Source: Prauserella shujinwangii
Lineage (GTDB): Bacteria; Actinomycetota; Actinomycetes; Mycobacteriales; Pseudonocardiaceae
Reading direction: 5' to 3'
NCBI RefSeq assembly: GCF_003001955.1
Contig: NZ_PVNH01000015.1
Span: 32,889 to 96,888, forward strand
Length of the DNA: 64,000 bases
Below, in pieces: positions 8,250 to 15,450 of the stretch (within the stretch, counting starts at the first letter, position 1; each line of letters begins with the position of its first letter). The notes beneath the pieces are model-generated. The model made no database searches, was not told the DNA's origin, and was given only the letters and a program-made list of their open reading frames with translations. The position numbers and the translations under genes were made by a program.

Positions 8250-11200
8250 TCACACCTCGGTTCCGGTCTCGTCGGTGATGCCCGCCTCGCGCTGGTAGCG
8301 CTCCACCAGCTCGACCCGCTCCGGTCCCCTCGGGCGGCGTCCCGGCCTGATATCGCACGTCAGAGCCTTGACCTCCTGGATGTGGGTGTTCGGGTCGAGG
8401 GCCATCGACGCCAGCTCGTTCACCGCGTCGCCGGTGCTCAGTCCGTTGGGGCCCCAGTGGTAGGGCACCCCGACCTGGTGCAGCGTGCGGCCCTGCACCC
8501 GCAGCGGCGACACGCGGTCGGTGACGAGCACCCTGGCCTCGATCGCGGTCCGGGCGGTCACGATCGTCGCCCAGCCGAGGTGCTCGAGCCCGCGCTCGGT
8601 CGCCAGCTCGGGCGAGATCTCGCAGAACAGCTCCGGCTGCAGCTCCGCCAGGTACGGCTGCCACCGGGACATGCCGCCCGCCGTGTGGTGCTCGGTGAGC
8701 CGGTACGTGGTGAGCACGTACGGGAACACGTCGGCGCCCGGCTGCCCGTCGCTGGGCTGGAACCGGTTGTTCTCGTGCCGCAGCAGCTGCCGCACCGGGT
8801 TGCGCTGCTGGCCGTACAGCAGGTTGGCGAACGGGGACTCGTGCGGCTCGTAGTGCGTGGGCAGCGGCCCGTCGGTGAGCCCGGCCGGCACGTACAGCCA
8901 CGCCTTGCCGTCGGCCTGCATGATGAACGCGTCCGTGCCGCGCAGCGCGTCCGGCCCCTTGGCGCCCTCCTCCGGCTCGAAGTCCGGCGCCTTGGTCGCC
9001 TTGAAGTCCGGGATGTCGTGCCCGGTCCACTTCTCCTGCTCGGCGTCCCACCAGACGTACGCCTTGCGCTCGCTCCACGGCTTGCCGTCCGGATCGGCCG
9101 AGGCGCGGTTGTAGAGGATCCGCCGGTTCAGCGGCCAGGCCCACGCCCACTCGCTCGCGACCCAGTTCTGCTCGGTGCCGGGCTTGCGCCGCGCGGCCTG
9201 GTTGACGCCCTCGGCGTACACGCCGCAGTAGATCCAGCACCCGCAGGCGGTGGAGCCGTCGTCCTTGAGCTGCTCGTAGGTGCTCAGTGGCTCCGCGTCG
9301 GCGTTCCACCCGTTGATCTCGGCCAGCACCGCCTCGGCCTCCGGCTCGGCATGGCGGCCCTTCGTCGGGTAGTCCCACGTGAGGTCGAGCACCGGCCGGT
9401 CGCGTTCGGCATCGGCCTCCTTCCGGGTGCCGTCCCGCGCCGCGGCGGCCAGCTTCTCCCTGATCCTGCGGCCCAGGTGGTAGATGAACCACAGGTCGCT
9501 GCGGGCGTCACCCTCGGGTTCGACCGCCTGGTGGTGCCACTGCAGCAGCCGCTGGGTGTTGGTGAAGCTGCCGTCCTTCTCGGTGTGCGCGGCGGCGGGC
9601 AGGAAGAACACCTCGGTGGCGATGTCCTCGGTGCGCAGCTCGCCGGTCTCGATCTCCGGGCCGTCCTGCCACCAGGTGGCGCTCTCGATGAGGGAGAAGT
9701 CCCGCACGACGAGCCAGTCCAGCGCGGCCATGCCGAGCCGCTGCATCTTGGCGTTGGCCGAGCCCACCGCCGGGTTCTCGCCCATCAGGAAGTAGCCGTT
9801 GCACGTGCCGTCGAGTTGCTCCAGCACGGTCTCGTACGTGCTGTGGCTGCCGGTGAGCCGCGGCAGGTAGTCGAAGCGGAACTCGTTGTCCGGGGTGGCC
9901 GCCGGTCCCCACCACGCCTTGAGCAGGCTGACCAGGTAGGACTTCATGTTGCCCCAGTAGCCCTTCTGCGCCGACTCCGCCTCGACGAACGTCGCCAGGT
10001 CCTCGTTGGTGTGCGCATGCGGCATCGGGATGTAGCCGGGCAGCAGGTTGAACAGGGTCGGGATGTCGGTCGAGCCCTGGATCGACGCGTGCCCGCGCAG
10101 CGCCAGGATCCCGCCGCCGGGCCTGCCGATGTTGCCCAGCAGTGCCTGCAGGATGCCGGCCGTGCGGATGTACTGGACGCCGACGGTGTGCTGGGTCCAG
10201 CCGACCGCGTAGGCGAAGGCGCTGGTGCGCTCCCGGCCCGAGTTCTCGGTCAGCAGCTCGCACACCTGGAGGAACTTCTCCCTGGGCACCCCGCAGATCT
10301 CCTCGACCCGCTCCGGCGTGTAGCGGGCGAAGTGCCGCTTGAGGATCTGGAACACGCAGCGCGGGTGCTCCAGGGTCTCGTCCGTCCTCGGCTCGGTGCC
10401 GATCTCCGCGCCGCCCGAGCCGTGGGCCTCACCGCGGCCGGACTGGCGCACGCCGTGCCGGGTCCGCTCCGCCCACAGCTGGTCGCGCTTGCCGGACGCG
10501 GCCTGCACCTCGGCGCCCTCGTACTGCCAGGTCGAGACGTCGTAGCTGCGCCGCTCGCGGTCCAGGCCGGAGAACACGCCGTCGAGCTCGTCGGCGCCCG
10601 CGAACCGCTCGTTCACGATCGTCGCCGCGTTCGTGTAGGCGAGCATGTACTCGCGGAAGTACTTCTCGTGCTCCAGGACGTAGTTGATGATCCCGCCGAG
10701 GAACGCGATGTCGCTGCCCGCCCGCAGCGGCACGTGGATGTCGGCCAGTGCGCTGGTGCGGGTGAACCGCGGGTCGACGTGGATGACCTTCGCGCCCCTG
10801 GCCTTGGCCTCCATCACCCACTGGAACCCGACCGGATGGCACTCGGCCATGTTCGAGCCCTGGATGACGATGCAGTCGGAGTTGGCCAGGTCCTGCTGGA
10901 AGGTCGTCGCGCCGCCGCGGCCGAAGGAGGTCCCCAAACTGGGAACCGTGGAGGAGTGTCAAACGCGGGCCTGGTTCTCGATCTGGACGGCGCCGAGCGC
11001 GGTGAACAGCTTCTTGATGAGGTAGTTCTCCTCGTTGTCCAGCGTCGCCCCGCCCAGGCTGGCGAAGCCGAGCGTGCGCCGGGTGCGGGCGCCGTCGACC
11101 TCCCACTGCCAGCCGCGCTCCCGGCTGGCGATGGTCCGCTCGGCGATCATGTCCATCGCCGTGTCCAGGTCGAGCGGCTCCCACTCGGTGCCGTACGGCC

Positions 11201-11525
11201 GCCGGTACAGCACCTGGTGCTCGCGGGCGGAACCGGTGGTCAGCTGCAGGCTGGCCGCTCCCTTCGGGCACAGCCTGCCCCGGCTCACCGGTGAGTCCGG
11301 GTCACCCTCGATCTGGGTGACCTGCTCGCCGGAGACGTAGACGTTCTGCCCGCAGCCGACGGCGCAGTACGGGCAGATCGACTTCACCACCCGGTCCGCC
11401 TGGTCCGTGCGTGGCCGCAACGAGTCGCTGCGGCGGCTCTTGGCGGCCGCGCCCCGTCCGCTGGGATCCTTCTCGGTCCACTGGCGGTAGACGGGCCAAC
11501 CCTCGATCCACTGCCGAACACCCAT
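8250..11525 (-). CDS. fdhA: selenocysteine-containing formate dehydrogenase catalytic subunit
   Basis: A single frame of 1092 codons encodes the molybdenum/tungsten-bis-MGD catalytic subunit, interrupted only by a TGA at 10959-10961 (codon 189). That TGA falls exactly where formate dehydrogenases have Cys or Sec next to the metal: ...ENQARV-U-HSSTVPSLGTSFGRG. C51, C54, C58 and C86 form the N-terminal [4Fe-4S] site. A hairpin directly after the TGA fits a bacterial SECIS, so I read the gene as a selenoprotein of 1091 residues rather than two fragments. I see no clear Tat signal (RRxFLK is absent), so the enzyme may face the cytoplasm. The ATG at 11525 has a GGAGG about nine bases upstream. No selA, selB, selD or tRNA-Sec gene lies in the window; they would have to be elsewhere. 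Confidence 0.93.
10929..10947 (-). promoter_or_regulatory. bacterial SECIS-like hairpin in fdhA
   Basis: Reading the coding strand, 11 bases after the TGA comes GGTTCCC-AGTTT-GGGGACC: a seven-pair stem (one T-G pair) with a five-base loop that contains GU in RNA. Bacterial SECIS elements sit inside the gene just downstream of UGA and present a loop GU to SelB. Distance and loop match that pattern. I could not fold the RNA computationally. Confidence 0.8.
10959..10961 (-). other. in-frame UGA read as selenocysteine
   Basis: The codon is TGA on the minus strand, preceded by a Val codon and followed by a His codon, in the position of the catalytic Cys/Sec of formate dehydrogenases. Coding homology is continuous on both sides in the same frame, so the codon interrupts an otherwise intact enzyme. 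Recoding is inferred from this position and from the downstream hairpin. Confidence 0.9.
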
Positions 11526-11590
11526 CCGCTGTCCTCCGCGCGGTCGCTGTCTCGCCGTCGCCAGTTACCCGCCTCCCCGGGGAGGCAAAC

Positions 11591-11887
11591 TCACGATTTC
11601 CCGGCCGCCCGCATCTGCTCGTCCGCCTGGACACGCCCGGCGATCCAGCGCCGCACGCTCTCCTTCGACGTGGGGTTCTCGTGGCCCGGGTTGGCCAGGT
11701 CCTGGCTGGCGGTGCGCAGTCCCGGCCGCCGCCCGCGCTCCTCGGGACTCGGCACGTCGCCCGCGTCCGCGGGCAGGCCCGTGGCGATCAGGTAGGCCAG
11801 TCCCGGTGGGATCCCGAGCCGCCTGCCCGCCTCGGGGTAGTCGTGTCCCTCGCGCAGCAGTGCCCGCACCTGTTCCCGCGTCGGCAT
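11591..11887 (-). CDS. small conserved protein upstream of formate dehydrogenase
   Basis: The 98-aa product begins MPTREQVRALL, followed by a DYPEAGRRLGIPPGLAYLIATG segment that resembles a short helix-turn-helix (positions about 14-36), and then a charged, disordered-looking half. I have the impression of such proteins preceding formate dehydrogenase genes in actinobacteria, but I cannot name the family. The ATG at 11887 is preferred; an in-frame extension to 12100 has no family-like sequence. It is 65 bases upstream of fdhA on the same strand, so it is probably the first gene of the operon and could be a regulator or an assembly factor. Confidence 0.7.
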   Translation of the reverse strand: MPTREQVRALLREGHDYPEAGRRLGIPPGLAYLIATGLPADAGDVPSPEERGRRPGLRTASQDLANPGHENPTSKESVRRWIAGRVQADEQMRAAGKS

Positions 11888-11950
11888 GCGTGACCTCCCG
11901 TGATCCGGCTGTCGCACATCGTGTACGGACCAGGCTTCCCCGTCCGGGGG

Positions 11951-11980
11951 TCCTTCACACGGAGGACTGAAAGTGAAGGA
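11951..11980. repeat. inverted repeat in the divergent promoter region
   Basis: TCCTTCAC at 11951-11958 is matched by GTGAAGGA at 11973-11980, separated by 14 bases. It lies in the 175-base gap between the divergent 98-aa gene of the formate dehydrogenase block and the zinc-ribbon gene, where a shared operator would be expected. No bound factor can be named. Confidence 0.4.
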
Positions 11981-13529
11981 GATTCCGCTTGTGTCGTGTG
12001 TCATGGCCGGTACGGGGTAACTGGCCGGGTGCCACCAACACCCCGAGTAGAGGAGTACCGACGTGGTACCGATAGCGAGTGGCACGACGATCCGGTTCAC
12101 CGAAGCGCCGGCGGTCGTCTGCGGCGAGTGCGGCTACCGCACCGCCCGCGTCGCCGAGCTGACCGACGAGTCCGGGCACACCACCGGCAGCGCCGTGGTC
12201 TGCCTGCCGTGCCGCGAGCGGGAGCGGATCCTGCTCGGCGCGCGCTCGTCCCGAAGTACGAGGCCCGCTCCCGTCCCCCGCCCCCGCAGGCCCCACCCGC
12301 TCCGGTAACCGAACTGGCCGAACGTCCCGCGAGTCACGGCCCAACGACCCTGGGCCGCCCGGGCGATGCCCGCGATCGTCGGTGGCGGAGTCCACCGAGG
12401 AGGAACGATGCAGCGCGCACTCGTGGTGTTCGAGTCGATGTTCGGCAACACCCAGACGATCGCGAAGGCCGTGGCCGCCGGGCTGACCGGCCGGTTCGAC
12501 GTCGAGCTCGTCGAGGCCGGTGACGCACCGGCGGCCGTGCCGGACGACGTCCGGCTGGTGGTCGTCGGCGGGCCCACCCACGCTTTCGGCATGAGCAGGC
12601 CGTCCACCAGGGAGGATGCCGCCCGGCAGGCGACCGAGGGACTGGTGTCGGCCGGCCGGGGCATCCGGGAGTGGCTCGCCGGGGTGCGCCTGCCCCGGGG
12701 GATCGGCGCGGCGGCGTTCACCACCAAGGTGCACAGGCCCGCCCTGCCGGGGTCGGCGGCGAGCAAGGCGGCCAGGTTGCTCCGGCGGCACGGCGCCCGG
12801 CTCGTCGCACCGGCCGAGTCGTTCTCCGTCACGGGAACGCGGGGTCCGCTGCTCGACGGGGAGGCCGAGCGGGCGCGCCGCTGGGCCGAGCGGCTGGCCG
12901 CCGGGCTCGGCTGAACCGGCGCGCCACATCCCGGCGGGGCGGATGGCCCGCACGAGCGTGTCGATCGCGGTGCCGGTGCCGCCGTGCCTGCCCGCGGGAC
13001 GGCGAACCCGTTCCGCCCGCAGCACGCGCAGCGGCGCGACCTCCGCGGCGATCGCCTCCGGCGTGTACAGCACCGCCGGATCCCGCGGGCCGCCGGTCCC
13101 CTCCGACAGGTTGGCCAGGTCGTGCCCGACGACGAGCAGCGTGCCGCCGGGCGCGACGGCCGCCGCCGCGCGCGCCAGGACCCCCGCCCGCCGCTCTCCG
13201 GGCAGCTGGAGGTAGGCGACGAGCACCAGGTCGAACGCCGCGTGCTCGGGCTCGTGATCGAGCAGGTCGGCGAGCACCCAGTCCACCTCGGCCGCGCGCT
13301 CGCCGGCCAGCCTGCGGGCCTTGTCCAGGCCGGCCCGGGAGAAGTCCACCGCGGTCACCCGCCAACCCCGCTCCGCGAGCCAGACGGCGTGGCGGCCCTC
13401 CCCCGCTGCCAGGTCGAGCGCCCGTCCGGGCGGCAGGCCGGCCAGCTCGGCCACGACGAACCGGCTGGGCCGCGTGGTCCACGCGAACTCGGCGCCGCCG
13501 TACCGCCGGTCCCAGTCGTGCCTGTCCAT
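11955..13529 (-). CDS. class I SAM methyltransferase, stop codon lost
   Basis: From ATG 13529 the frame encodes a typical small SAM-dependent methyltransferase: motif I reads LDLAAGEGRHAVWLAE near residue 38, followed by VDFS (post I) and a DLVLVAYLQLP motif. Homologous sequence ends at about residue 197 (base ~12940) with the family-like TLVRAIRP. The frame then stays open for about 325 further codons to 11955, running antisense through the flavodoxin and zinc-ribbon genes with Arg/Gly/Pro-rich sequence. I list the frame as it stands but regard only 12940-13529 as the real domain. A single TGA-to-TGG change soon after the domain would explain it, as would a sequence error. The neighbouring M14 gene lies 80 bases upstream on the same strand. 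Confidence 0.7.
   Translation of the reverse strand: MDRHDWDRRYGGAEFAWTTRPSRFVVAELAGLPPGRALDLAAGEGRHAVWLAERGWRVTAVDFSRAGLDKARRLAGERAAEVDWVLADLLDHEPEHAAFDLVLVAYLQLPGERRAGVLARAAAAVAPGGTLLVVGHDLANLSEGTGGPRDPAVLYTPEAIAAEVAPLRVLRAERVRRPAGRHGGTGTAIDTLVRAIRPAGMWRAGSAEPGGQPLGPAARPLGLPVEQRTPRSRDGERLGRCDEPGAVPPEQPGRLARRRPRQGGPVHLGGERRRADPPGQAHPGEPLPDAPAGRHQSLGRLPGGILPGGRPAHAESVGGPADDHQPDVVRHGRRCVTGLDELDVEPAGQPGGHGLRDRLGVAEHRLEHHECALHRSSSVDSATDDRGHRPGGPGSLGRDSRDVRPVRLPERVGPAGAGDGSGPRTSGRARAEQDPLPLAARQADHGAAGGVPGLVGQLGDAGGAVAALAADDRRRFGEPDRRATRYRYHVGTPLLGVLVAPGQLPRTGHDTRHKRNLLHFQSSV
12063..12308 (+). CDS. small zinc-ribbon protein
   Basis: The 81-aa product has CGEC near residue 20 and CLPC near residue 47, spaced as a treble-clef or zinc-ribbon fold, then an Arg/Pro-rich tail. 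The GTG start at 12063 is preceded by a GAGGAG eight bases upstream, which supports translation. It is divergent from the formate dehydrogenase block and 100 bases upstream of the flavodoxin gene. The function is unknown; such proteins often bind metal or nucleic acid. The opposite strand is also open here, as a run-on of the methyltransferase frame, but the ribosome binding site and the cysteine spacing favour this strand. Confidence 0.55.
   Translation: MVPIASGTTIRFTEAPAVVCGECGYRTARVAELTDESGHTTGSAVVCLPCRERERILLGARSSRSTRPAPVPRPRRPHPLR
12408..12914 (+). CDS. flavodoxin family protein
   Basis: The 168-aa protein opens with a beta strand and the FMN phosphate-binding loop ESMFGNTQTIA (about residues 9-19), followed by a VVVGGPTHAFGMSRPSTR segment that matches the second FMN loop of flavodoxin/flavoprotein WrbA-like folds. 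It is a likely soluble electron carrier or FMN-binding enzyme. The ATG at 12408 follows GAGGAG with good spacing. Its neighbours are the zinc-ribbon gene upstream and a convergent methyltransferase. It could supply or accept electrons in formate metabolism, though only proximity suggests that. Confidence 0.88.
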   Translation: MQRALVVFESMFGNTQTIAKAVAAGLTGRFDVELVEAGDAPAAVPDDVRLVVVGGPTHAFGMSRPSTREDAARQATEGLVSAGRGIREWLAGVRLPRGIGAAAFTTKVHRPALPGSAASKAARLLRRHGARLVAPAESFSVTGTRGPLLDGEAERARRWAERLAAGLG

Positions 13530-13610
13530 GGGGGCAACCTTGCCCCACGCAAGGGTGTCCCCGGCGGGCGGCTGCCCGCCGGGGACCACGGGCGCGGCCG
13601 CGCCCTGTCG

Positions 13611-14882
13611 CTACGCGCCGCCCGCGGCGCGCAGCAGCACGTCCACGGCGGCGTCGTTGCGTGCGGTCTCCCTCGGGATCACCGAGGCCGGCGGGTAGAA
13701 GCCGGAGAGGCCGCTGCTGGTGCGGGGATACATCTCGAAGGTGTAGCTGAGAATCCCGTGCACGCCCCACATCCAGTCGTTCACCGAGCCGTCGGTGATG
13801 TAGAGGTCGCTGGACTGCTGCGGCGTGTAGCCGTTGGTGGCCGCCATCCGCCTGCCGATGTCGGCGAACCTGCGGGCCTGCTCCGCGTTCATTCCCGGTG
13901 CGGTGTCGGCGTAGGTGTAGCCGTAGGGCCACAGCACCAGCTCCGAGTACGTGTGGAAGTCGATGTGCGCGGTGATCTGCTGGCTGCCACCGACGACGCG
14001 CGAGTTGACGAAGTTCGCGACCGCCCTGGTCTCGGGCGCGGAGAACGGTGCGGTCCCCCGGTAGGTGTCGCTGCGCGGGTTGCCGCTGGAGCCGCCGCAG
14101 CAACCCCACCGGTAGTCCCAGTTGCGGTTGGGGTCGGTGCCGCTGCCCTGGCGGTTCTTCCGCCAGCCCTTGTACCGGCCGCCCGCGATGTCGTACTCGG
14201 AGCCGTCCGGATTGACCTGCGGCAGCACATAGATCTCCCGCGAGTCCACCAGCTGCCGCACGGTCGCGTCGGTCGCGTAGCGGGCGGTGAACCGCTGCAC
14301 GAGGTGCAGGCACATCTCGGTGGTCAGGTGCTCCCGCGCGTGCTGGTTGCAGGTGAAGAGCACCTCGGGCTCGGCCTCGTCCCGGTCCACGTTGTCGCTG
14401 ATCTTGATCAGATACAGCTCCCGGCCCTCGTAGGACCGGCCCACACTGGACAGTCGTGCCAGGCCAGGGTACGCCCGCTGGGCGGCACGCAGCGCCTCGG
14501 TCATCTCGGCGTAGGTGTGGTACGCCTCGTCACCGGGCGGGAACTCCGCGGCCGCGGCCGCGGCGCGCGGGGGGCCGCTGCGCTCGGCCAGCATCGCGTC
14601 GAAGTCCCCGACCTGGCCGAGCCGGAAGCCCTGCGCCCGCAGCGAACGCGCCTGCGCGGGCGTGGCGACGACGGTCATCGTGCCGTCGCGGGTGCCGAGT
14701 ACGTCCACCCCGGAGCCGGCGACGGCCGTGCGCGCGGCCGCGTTCCCGGCGGGGACCGTGTAGACCCCCCGGTCGGGCGGGGCGCCCGCCGAGGGTTGGG
14801 CGCCTGCCGGGGCCGCCAGCAGCGCGAGCAGGATCACGCCGGCGCCCGCCAGGGCACCGAACACGCGGGGTCGTCGGAACAT
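13611..14882 (-). CDS. secreted zinc carboxypeptidase (M14)
   Basis: The 423-aa precursor has a signal peptide (residues 1-28, ending near APAGAQ), a prodomain to about residue 115, and an M14 catalytic domain. Zinc ligands are H and E in QHAREH and a later H in IDFHTYSE; the catalytic Glu lies in the YTFEMYP segment near residue 385. It would be exported and cleave C-terminal residues from peptides. The ATG at 14882 has GGGAGG six bases upstream. It resembles the larger secreted actinomycete M14 enzymes rather than the small pancreatic type. It is a single transcription unit, with about 200 bases of upstream DNA carrying no further gene. Confidence 0.92.
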   Translation of the reverse strand: MFRRPRVFGALAGAGVILLALLAAPAGAQPSAGAPPDRGVYTVPAGNAAARTAVAGSGVDVLGTRDGTMTVVATPAQARSLRAQGFRLGQVGDFDAMLAERSGPPRAAAAAAEFPPGDEAYHTYAEMTEALRAAQRAYPGLARLSSVGRSYEGRELYLIKISDNVDRDEAEPEVLFTCNQHAREHLTTEMCLHLVQRFTARYATDATVRQLVDSREIYVLPQVNPDGSEYDIAGGRYKGWRKNRQGSGTDPNRNWDYRWGCCGGSSGNPRSDTYRGTAPFSAPETRAVANFVNSRVVGGSQQITAHIDFHTYSELVLWPYGYTYADTAPGMNAEQARRFADIGRRMAATNGYTPQQSSDLYITDGSVNDWMWGVHGILSYTFEMYPRTSSGLSGFYPPASVIPRETARNDAAVDVLLRAAGGA

Positions 14883-15083
14883 CGCACGCCTCCCAGGGGT
14901 CACCGAGTGCGGTGGTCCCTGAGCGTGGCGGTGGCTGGTCCGGACCACAACCGCCATAAGTCGGGTCGCGCGACCCAGGCCCCCGGCGGGCCAGCCGGGA
15001 CGGCGGGGTTCCGCTCGGCCCGGGATCCACGGCGGTCCGCTGCCCGAGCGCGGCACTCGCACGCGAGGTGTCCCGGTCCCGGG

Positions 15084-15368
15084 TCACGGCGGTTCGGTGG
15101 CGGCGATCCGGTGCTTGGCGACGTCCGCGGCGCGGATCTCCGGCAGCGTTCCCGGTTCCGGGCCGGAGCCGCGGAACCGGAGGAGATCCTCGTCCGAGGA
15201 CCACCGCTCGTACACGTTGATCCGGCCGGGATCGAGCAGGTCGGCCGACAGGGCGAAGTCGAGGCAGCCGGGCGTGGACCGCGCCCGCGCGACGGCGGCG
15301 CGGCAGGCGTCGAGGTAGCGCTCCCGCTCGGCGGGATCGACGTGCAGGGTTCCGGACACGATGAGCAT
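15084..15368 (-). CDS. antibiotic biosynthesis monooxygenase-like protein
   Basis: The 94-aa product has the ABM dimeric ferredoxin-like fold signature: an N-terminal strand LIVSGTLHVD, a helix, the GCLDFALSAD strand near residue 35, and NVYERWSSDEDLLRF near residue 51. Members include quinol monooxygenases such as YgiN and many uncharacterised cofactor-free proteins, so a specific substrate cannot be claimed. The ATG at 15368 follows GGGAGG. It is 82 bases downstream of the BCCT transporter start direction-wise and on the same strand, possibly the last gene of that unit. Confidence 0.82.
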   Translation of the reverse strand: MLIVSGTLHVDPAERERYLDACRAAVARARSTPGCLDFALSADLLDPGRINVYERWSSDEDLLRFRGSGPEPGTLPEIRAADVAKHRIAATEPP

Positions 15369-15450
15369 GGCGGCCTCCCGGGCGGTACGGCGGTGTCCCC
15401 GGGACAGACCGCCGCACCGCCCGGAACTCACCGGCTCTGGCCCGCCGGCC

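Noticed and set aside
8232..11294. Large plus-strand frame opposite the formate dehydrogenase gene
   Set aside because: It mirrors high third-position GC of the minus-strand gene, is rich in Arg, Ala and Val, and has no homologous motif.
10931..11525. Two separate genes for the formate dehydrogenase catalytic subunit
   Set aside because: The only break is a TGA at the exact active-site Cys/Sec position, the frame is the same on both sides, and a SECIS-like hairpin follows; a selenoprotein explains it better than a nonsense mutation.
12829..14313. Alternate frame for the methyltransferase C-terminus ending at 12829
   Set aside because: Switching frames near 12940 would give an Arg/Ala-rich tail without similarity, so I kept the original frame and described the missing stop.
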